Shown: positions 24,973 through 32,647 of the stretch, in pieces | How the letters are laid out: every line of letters starts with the position of its first letter | Position numbering within the stretch: position 1 is the stretch's first letter | Assembly: GCA_023384495.1 (NCBI GenBank) | Contig: JAHDWG010000014.1 | Location: 1-36,118 of the forward strand | From: Caldilineaceae bacterium | GTDB lineage: Bacteria; Chloroflexota; Anaerolineae; Caldilineales; Caldilineaceae | Reading direction: 5' to 3' | DNA length: 36,118 bases | Position numbers and translations under genes: made by a program | Notes under the pieces: model-generated | What the model was told of the DNA's origin: nothing | Database searches by the model: none | The model's input: the letters and a program-made list of their open reading frames with translations, nothing else

Positions 24973-25030
24973 GGAAACAGGTAGACAGGCGCACAGGGGC
25001 CATACCCTGTCTTCCTATCTACCTGTTTCC
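24973..25030. repeat. 17-bp hairpin with nested 6-bp hairpin after the PFOR genes
   Basis: GGAAACAGGTAGACAGG (24973-24989) pairs with 25014-25030 with one mismatch. Inside it ACAGGG (24993-24998) pairs with CCCTGT (25005-25010). It begins 41 bases beyond the end of the second PFOR gene. No T run follows on the minus strand. It may be an intergenic repeat or the processed 3' end of the PFOR message. Confidence 0.6.
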
Positions 25031-25070
25031 CTGACTCCTGTGGCAGAGGCGCTATCTCTGACGGTTGATG

Positions 25071-27077
25071 TTACTCTTTGCCCTGGGCTTTGGCCGCCGC
25101 ACGCGCCTTGGCGGCGGCGATGCGCTCCTGGGCAGTCGTGCTCAACTTCGGTGTTGCAGGAGCGGCGGGCGGCGCCTCTGCAGCAGGTTCGGCGGGCGCT
25201 GGCGTAGCAGGGGCGGCCGCACCGCCGGCTGCGGCAAGTTTGGCCGCTGCGCGGGCCTTGGCGGCAGCAATGCGGTCGGCGGCGGCGCCGCTCAAGTTAC
25301 CAGGTGCAGCCGGCTCTTTGGCTACTGCCGGTGCGGCAGGCGCAGGTTTGGCGGCGGCGTGGGTGCTCTTCTCCGGCTGGAGAAGGCCGGCCAGATCCTG
25401 CAACAGATGCCAGTTGTTGAGACGATCCTGCTGGGCAGCGAGCAACATTTCGCCCGGGTTGCCATCCTTGTCAAAGTGCTTTTCAAAGCGCCCTTCTCCG
25501 CGGGCAAAGTCGATAAAGGTGAAGGGCTGCTTTGTCTTGGGGTCCACATACCAATCGTCATTGATGGCGGGGTTGCCCTTGAGGTCGAGCCGTTCGCGGA
25601 TCGTGCGCCCCTTGCGAGGATCGTAGACCAGCAGCGGGAAGGCGCGGCTGTCTACCGCCGCGCGCGCCCGTTGGGCGGCTTCATGGTCGCCCACACCATG
25701 TTCGGGCTGGCAGGTGGTAAAGACGCTGATGATGGCCGGGCCGGGATACTCGTTGGCGTCCAGCACGGCCCGGTAGAAGTGGTTCATGTGGGCGGCGGTG
25801 GTCTGCGCCACAAAGACATTGGGGTGCATCATGGCGATCTGGGCAATCTCTTTGCGCGCTTCGGATTTACCCAGCTCTTCCTTGCCAAAGGGGCTCATCT
25901 TGGTGCCCTGGCCCTGGAAGCTGCCGGTGGACGCCTGCCCGCCGGTGTTGGAGTAGACCTGCGTGTCGAGCAGCAACACCTTGATGTCCATCCCGCTGGC
26001 AAACATGCGGCTGAGCGCGCCAAAACCGATGTCAAGCATGGCGCCGTCGCCGCCGATCACCCAGAGCCGCTTCTTCTCCCACCCCATCTGGTCCCAGCGG
26101 GCGCGCACGCCCATGGCGTCGGTGGGGCCATTCTCAAAGAGCGAATTGGTCCACGGGACGCCCCATGGATTGTAAGGGTAGGTGCTGCCATAGACAGTCG
26201 TACAGCCGGTGGAGTTGACGATGCCGATGTTCTCCTGACCCACCTGGAAGGCGGTGGCGGCCAGCCACATGCGCAGCGCGGTCGCTTCGCCACAGCCGGC
26301 GCACGAACCGGCCCCGCCCACATAGAGCAGGCTGCGGTCGGCCAACATCATGTCCACCAACACCCGTTCGTTGATAAAGCGTTCTGGCGTGGGCGGCAGC
26401 TTACGGAAGAAATCAAAGGCCTCACGATATTGGGGGACGGTCTTCTCTTCCTTCTGGATCATCTTGAGCGCGTTGTAGCCCAGGTCGGCGCAGACCTGGA
26501 CACACTCGGCGCACCCCTTGCACTTGGTCGGGTCGATAAAGATGCCAAACTTGCCGCCCGAACCGGCTTCCTTCTTCTCCGGCACACTGTAAAACTTGTT
26601 GGTGACCGCCCACTGGCGACCCAACCAATCGCGCTCCTCTTCGGGCGTCTGCGCCAGGGCCAGTTCGAGCACCGACCCCTCCGTCACCTTGCCCAAGATG
26701 GCGGTGTCGGGGCATTCGGTGACACAGGTCATGCAGCCCACACAGTTGTCCTGGTAGAATTCAGGGATTTCAGGGGCAATGTAGGAAAAATCGCGATAGG
26801 CGCCCGTGCCCGCCGGGATGAGCGACCGGGCCACGCTGAGATCAGCGATCAGGTCATCGTCCTGGCCGGCTTCGTAGGCGCTGACAATGCGGGCGTTGAA
26901 ATCAGCGATATAGGCGTCGAGGTTGAGCTCAAAGAGCGCGCCGGGGATGTCACAGGCATCGGCGCCATTGGTTGCGCCGTGGGTGTGGCCGTTTGCCTGG
27001 CCATTGGTATGCCCGTTGGTTGCGGCCTGTTGTTCAACCGGTTCGTCGTCGATCAGGAAAATCGGGCTTGCAGCCAT
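25071..27077 (-). CDS. Pyruvate:ferredoxin oxidoreductase, ferredoxin plus TPP-binding subunit (beta-delta type)
   Basis: PFOR splits pyruvate with CoA into acetyl-CoA and CO2 and passes electrons to ferredoxin. This 668-residue subunit covers the C-terminal part of NifJ-type enzymes. Residues 18-40 are an Asn-Gly/His-rich linker. Two [4Fe-4S] sites follow: C112/C115/C118/C122 and C186/C189/C192/C196. The cluster cysteines of the TPP domain begin with C259 and C262 (GSCAGCGE), and GGDGAMLDIG near 355 binds TPP-Mg; NTGGQASTG follows. Residues about 570-668 are an Ala/Pro-rich tail that contains RIAAAKARAAAK twice. I chose the ATG at 27077, which has AAAGGAG upstream; an ATG at 27098 overlaps the previous stop. 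It is coupled with the CBS-bearing subunit. Confidence 0.92.
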   Translation of the reverse strand: MAASPIFLIDDEPVEQQAATNGHTNGQANGHTHGATNGADACDIPGALFELNLDAYIADFNARIVSAYEAGQDDDLIADLSVARSLIPAGTGAYRDFSYIAPEIPEFYQDNCVGCMTCVTECPDTAILGKVTEGSVLELALAQTPEEERDWLGRQWAVTNKFYSVPEKKEAGSGGKFGIFIDPTKCKGCAECVQVCADLGYNALKMIQKEEKTVPQYREAFDFFRKLPPTPERFINERVLVDMMLADRSLLYVGGAGSCAGCGEATALRMWLAATAFQVGQENIGIVNSTGCTTVYGSTYPYNPWGVPWTNSLFENGPTDAMGVRARWDQMGWEKKRLWVIGGDGAMLDIGFGALSRMFASGMDIKVLLLDTQVYSNTGGQASTGSFQGQGTKMSPFGKEELGKSEARKEIAQIAMMHPNVFVAQTTAAHMNHFYRAVLDANEYPGPAIISVFTTCQPEHGVGDHEAAQRARAAVDSRAFPLLVYDPRKGRTIRERLDLKGNPAINDDWYVDPKTKQPFTFIDFARGEGRFEKHFDKDGNPGEMLLAAQQDRLNNWHLLQDLAGLLQPEKSTHAAAKPAPAAPAVAKEPAAPGNLSGAAADRIAAAKARAAAKLAAAGGAAAPATPAPAEPAAEAPPAAPATPKLSTTAQERIAAAKARAAAKAQGKE

Positions 27078-27097
27078 CAAAGGTTCTCCTTTCCGCA

Positions 27098-29506
27098 TTA
27101 TGCGGCCACCGCGGTCAATTCGGTTTCAGACAGGACGCCAACCGGTTTTTGATGCCCATTCTCTTGTTGCACCACCACCAGGCTGTGGAGCCCGTGCTCG
27201 ACCAGCTTCTTGCGAGCGTCCTCCAGATGATCGGTCGGCATAGCCGTGAGCACATCCCGGCGCATGATCTGGGCCGAGGAGAGGTCGGCGAGCGACTTGT
27301 GTTCGCCATTGCCGCCGTTGCCTGCACGGGCTTGCTCGATGTCGCTGCTGCTGACCAGCCCTTGCAGGTTGCCCTCGTTGTCGATGACGACCACCGCGCC
27401 GACACCGTGCGTCTCCATCGCCTGGGCGATCTTGGCGACTGGGGTAGTCAGGCGGCAGGCAAAGACCGGGCTGCGCATGACATCTTGCACCAGTTTGCCG
27501 TTGGTGTGGCCTGCTTTTCCATTGGTCTGGACGCCGTTGGTTTCGACTGCGACCTGCCCGTCGGCGAGGATGACCTCGCGGGGGATCTCCAACACTTCGG
27601 TAAAGCCGCGGCGGACACAGGTCAGATTGTCCTGGACGATCCGCTCCCCACGCTTGCCAAAGTATTTGCGCAGGCTCTTCTCGACCCCGGCCATTAGTTC
27701 CTGTTCACCGATGTGACGCCGCTCGAGGAAGGGGGTGGCCTTCAAAAAGACCCCCAAGAGGACGATGCCCTGCATACGCACTTGCAGGTCGGGCACCGAG
27801 GCCACCGTACGGGCAATCGCGGCTGCGTCGAGGTAGAGCACCCGGATGTCGCGCTCGCGGATGATGCGCCGTGCATAGGCCGGGATATTGTTCCAAACCT
27901 GCTGCGGGTCGGTGTAGCTCGACTGGACAAAGACGGCGCCCCCCGGCTGCAACCCGGCCAGCGGGTTGCCCGAATTGAAGGCGTTGACATCGTTGAGCGG
28001 CACAAACTCGACAAAGTTCATCTCGCAGTGAGTGCGCACCGGTTGGTCCGCCACCGTCAGATAATAGGTTGTGGGAAGTCCCTTCTTCTCCGAGCCATAT
28101 TTGGGATAGGCCTGGACATAGAGATCGAAGAGGTCGCCGACAATGGTGGCGATGACCTTATTGGTGGTGACCGAGCCATACCCACCCACCGAATGGCCGC
28201 GCATGGAGAAGGCGCCATTGGGCCGCACATCGGGGTCAAAATTGTTGGTCAGCGCCAGTTCGTGTTTGATGCCGAGGACAAAATAGCGGCGCCCTTCGTG
28301 AATCATATTCTCGACCGTGGCGATAAAGTCGCCGGGGCGCACGTCGCGGCTGCCCAGGCCGGCGGCGCCGCTGTAGATCACCGGCAGGCGCTCCACCTTG
28401 GGGTAGCCATCGGTTCCCACCAACGCATCGGCAAAGGCGGCCTTGATCTCGGCGGTCAACGGGTTACTCTGGCCCATGGGGTTGTCCATGCGTTCGAGCA
28501 CGGCAAAGGCTTTGGTGTTGCGCAGGCACGCCACCAATTCGGGGCCGGGGAAGGGGCGGAAGCTGGTGACGTGGACGACGCCGACCTTCCAGCCGCGCTG
28601 TTCGCGCAGGTAATCGCACGTCACTTCGGCGGTTTCGGCCATGCCGCCCATGCACACAATCGCGTACTCGGCGTCCTCCATGCGGTATGGCTCGATCAGG
28701 TCGTAGCGCCGCCCGGTGAGTTCGTAGAATTCGTCCATGGCCGCCTTGAGCGCGGGCTTGACGCGGTCGTAGAAGGCGCGCTGGGCGATCTTTCCCTTCA
28801 TGTAGCTGTCTTGATTTTGGACCACACCCGACATCATGGGCTTGTCGGGGTTCATCAGGTTGCGCAGCTTCTCTTCCGGTTTGCCCATAAACTGCTTCAT
28901 CAATTCGGGTTCGAGCAGCCGTACATTTTCCACCGTGTGGGTCGTCAGAAAGCCGTCTTGGGCGCTCAGGAAGGGAGTCTGGCTGTCTTCGGCGGCGCGG
29001 CGGGTGATGAGCGCCATGTCGCCGGCGCCCTGGGCATTCTTGGCGATGGTGATGCCCCAACCCGTATCGGCCACGCCCATAATATCATCATGGCCGGCGT
29101 GTACGTTCAACCCCTGGCTGGTGAGCGCACGCGCGCCGATATGAAAGACGATAGGCAACCGTTTGCCGGAGATGACGTAGAGCACCTCTTTCATCAAGAT
29201 CAGACCCTGGCCCGATGTAAAGTTGGTGACACGGCCACCGGCCACGGCAAACCCTTCGGCGGCTGAGGCGGACGAGTGTTCGCTTTCTGGCTCCATGAAG
29301 ATCAGCGGGTCTCCCCACAGATTCTTTTGGCCGTTGGCCACGGCAAGCGCATAGTGCTGCCCCATCACCGTCGACGACGTGATCGGGTACGCACAGGCGC
29401 CCTGTGTGATATTTACCTCCACCCAGGCGACGGTTCCGCTGCCATCATCGGTCGTAGGGATACCCGGGTAGCGGACTGCGCCAGGGGACTTGCCATTGTT
29501 ACTCAT
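27098..29506 (-). CDS. Pyruvate:ferredoxin oxidoreductase alpha-gamma subunit fused to a C-terminal CBS pair
   Basis: This 802-residue subunit holds the N-terminal domains of PFOR. Residues about 15-250 form the pyrimidine-binding domain I (TQGACAYPITSSTVMGQ; EPESEHSSASAAEGFAVAGGR), about 270-390 domain II, and about 410-630 the gamma domain (RGHSVGGYGSVTTNK). After a TNG-rich linker (about 650-670), residues 671-802 form two CBS motifs (VQDVMRSPVFACRL...GLVSSSDI and QIMRRDVLTAMPT...GVLSETEL). CBS pairs usually bind AMP, ATP or S-adenosyl compounds and regulate the attached enzyme. I do not know this fusion as a standard PFOR layout. The ATG at 29506 has GGAGGTG seven bases upstream. It is first in the operon and divergent from the dehydrogenase genes. 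Confidence 0.92.
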   Translation of the reverse strand: MSNNGKSPGAVRYPGIPTTDDGSGTVAWVEVNITQGACAYPITSSTVMGQHYALAVANGQKNLWGDPLIFMEPESEHSSASAAEGFAVAGGRVTNFTSGQGLILMKEVLYVISGKRLPIVFHIGARALTSQGLNVHAGHDDIMGVADTGWGITIAKNAQGAGDMALITRRAAEDSQTPFLSAQDGFLTTHTVENVRLLEPELMKQFMGKPEEKLRNLMNPDKPMMSGVVQNQDSYMKGKIAQRAFYDRVKPALKAAMDEFYELTGRRYDLIEPYRMEDAEYAIVCMGGMAETAEVTCDYLREQRGWKVGVVHVTSFRPFPGPELVACLRNTKAFAVLERMDNPMGQSNPLTAEIKAAFADALVGTDGYPKVERLPVIYSGAAGLGSRDVRPGDFIATVENMIHEGRRYFVLGIKHELALTNNFDPDVRPNGAFSMRGHSVGGYGSVTTNKVIATIVGDLFDLYVQAYPKYGSEKKGLPTTYYLTVADQPVRTHCEMNFVEFVPLNDVNAFNSGNPLAGLQPGGAVFVQSSYTDPQQVWNNIPAYARRIIRERDIRVLYLDAAAIARTVASVPDLQVRMQGIVLLGVFLKATPFLERRHIGEQELMAGVEKSLRKYFGKRGERIVQDNLTCVRRGFTEVLEIPREVILADGQVAVETNGVQTNGKAGHTNGKLVQDVMRSPVFACRLTTPVAKIAQAMETHGVGAVVVIDNEGNLQGLVSSSDIEQARAGNGGNGEHKSLADLSSAQIMRRDVLTAMPTDHLEDARKKLVEHGLHSLVVVQQENGHQKPVGVLSETELTAVAA

Positions 29507-29637
29507 GTTGAACACCTCCAAATTACGGATTACACAGGCGTTTGCAGATCGAGAAAATCGCGAGATGGTAGCCAGTGCGGAGACTCCTCACGCAAGTGAG
29601 GGCGCAACGCGCCACTAGCAAACTAAAACAGAGTCCT

Positions 29638-29684
29638 GTATGAAAACGACGGGTTTGCCGCCGCAGAAGCCGTCATTTTCATAC
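29638..29684. repeat. 15-bp hairpin in the PFOR upstream region
   Basis: GTATGAAAACGACGG (29638-29652) pairs with 29670-29684 except for one position, with a 17-base loop. The right flank, ACAACCACGAGTATAG, resembles the flank of the 30052-30136 repeat and a segment near 34630, so it may be a diverged member of that family. Confidence 0.5.
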
Positions 29685-29928
29685 AACCACGAGTATAGTT
29701 CATCAATCCAACGATGACCGCTGAAGCCAATTGAACCGTTGAAGCCAGGTGAAGATGTGAATAAACAGGAGCTTGATCTTGCGATCAGTTCAGGTAATTG
29801 CGTCACTTGTATTTGGCGCAGCCGCGCCCAGATCAACCATCCAGCACGGTTACACAACTGAACGCTGATAGTATATCGGAAAAGTCGTAAAAAGGGAAGA
29901 ATAACTACAAAGCGCAATTGCCATAATT

Positions 29929-29956
29929 TGAGCCTACTTCCCCCTGCGGGTATAAT
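29929..29956 (+). promoter_or_regulatory. Possible distal promoter toward the dehydrogenase operon
   Basis: TTGAGC (29929-29934), 16 bases and a perfect TATAAT (29951-29956) face the E1alpha gene. The leader would be about 430 bases and include the T-arm-like hairpin and the palindromic repeat. It could instead drive a short RNA. Confidence 0.4.
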
Positions 29957-29975
29957 GAAATGGCATTTATGATCC

Positions 29976-30008
29976 TCGCCGCGGGTTCGAGCCCCGCCTG
30001 GGCTCCGT
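29976..30008 (+). pseudogene. tRNA-like 3' fragment (T-arm and acceptor-like sequence)
   Basis: GCGGG-TTCGAGC-CCCGC (29981-29997) is a perfect tRNA T-arm with the invariant TTCGA loop, followed by CTGGGCT (29998-30004), which could be the 3' side of an acceptor stem. An AGCCTAC at 29932 could pair partly, but the D and anticodon arms between are not tRNA-like, and no CCA follows. It may be a decayed tRNA, an integration scar or chance. Confidence 0.3.
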
Positions 30009-30051
30009 AGCGCGCCTGGAAGGTGAGAAGCATAGGAGAATGGATGCGCGT

Positions 30052-30136
30052 CTATACTGAGCTCTGTTTGACAACCGGAGTCCTCTGTAGCGGTAACAGT
30101 CGCGCAAATTCCGGTTTTCAAAACAACCGCAGTATA
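30052..30136 (-). repeat. Palindromic intergenic repeat, copy 2
   Basis: The two 27-base ends (30053-30079 and 30110-30136) are inverse copies: both read TATACTG at the outside and end inward with TTTGA(C/A)AACCGGA, with a variable 6-base stretch between. The element is the reverse-complement relative of 22670-22755. It can form a long hairpin with a loop of about 30 bases. Confidence 0.6.
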
Positions 30137-30395
30137 GCGATTGGGACCGCGCGCCATGCCAGATGGGTGTTGGCCGATGATCACCGGCTTGATTTATGGG
30201 CGACCTCACTGCTCGATTCCTCGCCCCGCTGGCAATTCCACCAGTTGACGCCAAAGCCATTCGACACAGCCCGCTGAATGAAGGTTCGGGCCGGCTGTAT
30301 GCTATGTCAGTGTTGGCCAGGTTGCAGCTGCGCGTCGCTCATCAATGCGGCTGGATCTGCGCTGTCTCAATTACGCAAATAGGAGAATTCAATCG

Positions 30396-31460
30396 ATGGT
30401 AGCACCAGCCAAGACACGGGCAAAGAACAAGACAAAAAGCAAGGGCATCTCCATGAACGCGGCGATCCCATCCGTAGCGGCTGCGGATGGGCGGGCGACG
30501 AGCGTGCTTCCCACCGAGACACTGCTAGAAATGTACCGCCGCATGTTCCTCATCCGCCGCGTCGAAGAATCGTTGCTCAAATTGACCGAAGCCGACCTCA
30601 TCGGGGGCGCCATGCACACGGCCATCGGCCACGAGGGCAACGCTATTGGCGCGGCCTGGGCGCTCCGCCCCGACGACTACCTGACTTGCACCTATCGTGG
30701 CCACCATCACTCGCTTGCACGCGGGATGGACCCGAAACGAGCCATCGCCGAAGTGCTGGGTCGCAGCGACGGATTTGCCAAGGGCAAGGGCGGCTCCATG
30801 CACTTCATCGATCCCGCGCTGGGCCTGATGGGCGCCAACGGCATTGTGGGCGCTCAGGTTCCCCATGCGGCGGGCATGGCGATGGCCAGTATGATGCGCG
30901 GTGACGACCGCATTGCCATCACCTTTTTTGGCGAGGGGGCCATCTTCCAAGGCGTCATGCATGAAACCTTTAACATGGCCGCCAAGTGGAAGCTGCCGGT
31001 CATCTTCTATTGCGAGAACAATCGCTATTCTGAGATGACACCCATCTCACGCACATCTGCGATTGACAATCTCTATGAGTTTGCCCGCGGTTATGGCATG
31101 GAAAGCGTCCAGATCGATGGCAATGATGTGGAGGTAGTCCACCATGCGGTGAGTGAGGCCGTGGCCCACGCCCGAGCCGGCGCCGGCCCTACCTTTGTCG
31201 AAGGCATCACCTACCGGCTCGCCGGCCACATGGCCAAGGATCTGGAGACCTACCGCAGCAAGGATGAAATCGAAGCGCAACGGGCGCATGAACCGTTGGT
31301 GGTGCTGCACGACAAGCTCATTGAGCGAGGGGCGGCGGAAGAGACGCTCGAACAGATCCGCGGCGAGGTGGAGCGAGAGGTCAACGAGGCCGTGGACTTT
31401 GCCCAGAACAGCCCCTGGCCGCCACGAGCAGAAGCATATACCGACGTCTTCGCCGTGTAG
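30396..31460 (+). CDS. pdhA: 2-oxoacid (pyruvate) dehydrogenase E1 component, alpha subunit
   Basis: E1alpha with E1beta decarboxylates a 2-oxo acid on TPP and acetylates the lipoyl arm of E2. The protein has 354 residues from the ATG at 30396, which has AGGAG ten bases upstream; the first 35 residues are a basic, probably flexible tail. Conserved segments are [36 protein letters not shown] and the TPP/Mg motif GEGAIFQG (179-186) with ENN (207-209). The second residue of that motif is Glu where Asp is usual (GDG). AcoA-type acetoin dehydrogenases have the same architecture, so pyruvate is likely but not certain. Tandem 14-base repeats begin at its stop codon. Confidence 0.9.
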   Translation: MVAPAKTRAKNKTKSKGISMNAAIPSVAAADGRATSVLPTETLLEMYRRMFLIRRVEESLLKLTEADLIGGAMHTAIGHEGNAIGAAWALRPDDYLTCTYRGHHHSLARGMDPKRAIAEVLGRSDGFAKGKGGSMHFIDPALGLMGANGIVGAQVPHAAGMAMASMMRGDDRIAITFFGEGAIFQGVMHETFNMAAKWKLPVIFYCENNRYSEMTPISRTSAIDNLYEFARGYGMESVQIDGNDVEVVHHAVSEAVAHARAGAGPTFVEGITYRLAGHMAKDLETYRSKDEIEAQRAHEPLVVLHDKLIERGAAEETLEQIRGEVEREVNEAVDFAQNSPWPPRAEAYTDVFAV

Positions 31461-31513
31461 ATGCAGCAGTGTAAATGCAACAGTGTAGATGCAACAGTGT
31501 AGATGCCGTGTAG
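31455..31513 (+). repeat. 14-bp tandem repeat across the E1alpha stop codon
   Basis: Units GTGTAGATGCAGCA (31455-31468), GTGTAAATGCAACA (31469-31482), GTGTAGATGCAACA (31483-31496), then GTGTAGATGCC and GTGTAG. The first unit contains the TAG stop of the E1alpha gene, and each copy repeats a stop triplet. It fills most of the gap before the E1beta gene. Confidence 0.85.
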
Positions 31514-31533
31514 TATAGCACAGAAAGTCACCT

Positions 31534-32535
31534 ATGCGTACAACAACCTATATTCAAGCAGTCAACGAGGCCATGAAGGATGAGATGCGGCGCGACCCTA
31601 GCGTCTTCCTCATCGGCGAAGACTTGGCCTACTATGGCGGGCTGTTCCGTGTGACCCGCAACTTGATGAACGAGTTCGGCGCGTTCAATGACGACCCCAA
31701 GGGCCGTCTCGTCGATACCCCCATCAGCGAGCAAGGTTTTATGGGGATGGCGCTGGGCGCGGCCATGGTGGGCATGCGCCCCATTATCGAACTGATGTAT
31801 ATGGACTTCTTTCTCGTCTGCGCCGACCAGATTCTCAATCAGGCGGCCAAGATGCACTATATGACCGGCGGCTTGGTTCATGCCCCTATGGTCATCCGCG
31901 GTCAACACGGCGGCGGCAAAGGCTATGGCTCGCAACACAGCCAGTGCGTCGAGAGCGCGCTCGCCCACTTCGCCGGCATCAAGGTGGTGGCCCCGGCCAC
32001 GCCCTATGATGCAAAGGGGCTGCTGATCTCCGCCATCCGCGACCCGAATCCGGTCGTCTTTCTCGAACATAAGATGCTCTATTTCACCCGGGGTGAAATG
32101 CCCGCCGCCAATGAGGAATTTACCGTGCCCCTGGGCCAGGCCGATGTCAAACGTCAAGGCGCAGACCTGACCATCGCCACGTTTAGCTATTGCCTGCTCG
32201 AAGCACTGGCCGCCGCCGAAGAACTCAAGGCCGAACAAGGCATCGACATCGAGGTGGTGGACCTGCGCAGCATTGTCCCCCTCGATATGGAAACAGTCTT
32301 TGAATCGGTGGCGAAGACAGGTCGCCTGCTGGCCGTGCATGAGTCCCAGTCCAACTGTGGCATCGGAGGGGAAATCGTGGCCCGCATCTACGAAGAAGCG
32401 CCTCATCTGCTCAAGGCGCCCGCCCGCCGCCTCGGCATGGCGCCCGTCTCCATCCCCGTGTCCGAGGCGCTAGAGCAAGAAGTGTTGCCGTGGAAGAAGA
32501 ATATCAAGGCCGCCGTCCTGCAAATGCTAGGGTGA
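31534..32535 (+). CDS. pdhB: 2-oxoacid (pyruvate) dehydrogenase E1 component, beta subunit
   Basis: This subunit completes the TPP active site with E1alpha. The 333-residue protein opens with [31 protein letters not shown] and contains [24 protein letters not shown], with the glutamate that activates TPP, as well as [16 protein letters not shown] and the C-terminal transketolase domain [14 protein letters not shown]. The length and order are standard. It lies 73 bases after the E1alpha gene, across a tandem repeat, and is clearly in the same operon. Confidence 0.95.
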   Translation: MRTTTYIQAVNEAMKDEMRRDPSVFLIGEDLAYYGGLFRVTRNLMNEFGAFNDDPKGRLVDTPISEQGFMGMALGAAMVGMRPIIELMYMDFFLVCADQILNQAAKMHYMTGGLVHAPMVIRGQHGGGKGYGSQHSQCVESALAHFAGIKVVAPATPYDAKGLLISAIRDPNPVVFLEHKMLYFTRGEMPAANEEFTVPLGQADVKRQGADLTIATFSYCLLEALAAAEELKAEQGIDIEVVDLRSIVPLDMETVFESVAKTGRLLAVHESQSNCGIGGEIVARIYEEAPHLLKAPARRLGMAPVSIPVSEALEQEVLPWKKNIKAAVLQMLG

Positions 32536-32553
32536 ATGAGTGGGGGGATGATC

Positions 32554-32620
32554 AGTGACGAGTGATGAGTAGATTATCCCTCACTTATCACTGCCCACAT
32601 ATCACTCCTCACTTGTCGCT
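32554..32620. repeat. Imperfect palindrome made of GTGA-type repeats between E1beta and E2 genes
   Basis: The arm 32554-32570 (AGTGACGAGTGATGAGT) pairs with 32604-32620 over 17 positions with two G-U pairs and one mismatch. A second, inner pairing is possible between 32561-32570 and 32583-32592. Short (A/G)GTGA units recur throughout, as in simple intergenic palindromes known from many genomes. It fills the 112-base gap between the two genes. Confidence 0.6.
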
Positions 32621-32647
32621 CCTCATGAAGAAGAAGCGAGGGAAATC

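Larger units (their letters stand above)
29507..30395. other. 0.9-kb divergent control region between PFOR and dehydrogenase operons
   Basis: No credible gene is seen. From left to right it holds two small hairpins in the PFOR leader (CCTCAC/GTGAGG 29586-29601; GGCGC/GCGCC 29601-29613), a 15-bp hairpin with one mismatch (29638-29652 with 29670-29684), a plus-strand -10 TATAAT (29951-29956), a tRNA-like T-arm (29981-30004), a palindromic repeat (30052-30136) and the ribosome site of the E1alpha gene. Minus frames of 97-189 codons cross it, but they read through the repeats and look non-coding. Confidence 0.55.

Noticed and set aside
25065-27152. A 695-codon plus-strand frame opposite the PFOR subunit
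   Set aside because: The minus strand has iron-sulfur and TPP motifs; the plus frame has low-complexity Gly/Arg/Val sequence and no ribosome site.
27713-29266. A 517-codon plus-strand frame opposite the PFOR alpha-gamma subunit
   Set aside because: It is an antisense shadow of a well-supported gene; no domain is recognisable.
29932-30004. A complete 73-base tRNA
   Set aside because: The length and T-arm fit, but the D-arm, anticodon arm and acceptor pairing are poor and there is no convincing anticodon loop; only a fragment is reported.
29615-30184. A 189-codon minus-strand frame upstream of PFOR
   Set aside because: It runs through a hairpin, the T-arm-like sequence and the palindromic repeat. 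The relative of this repeat at 22670 differs by one base in length, which breaks the frame, so coding is unlikely.
31455-31513. A CRISPR array
   Set aside because: The units are 14 bases in direct tandem with no spacers.
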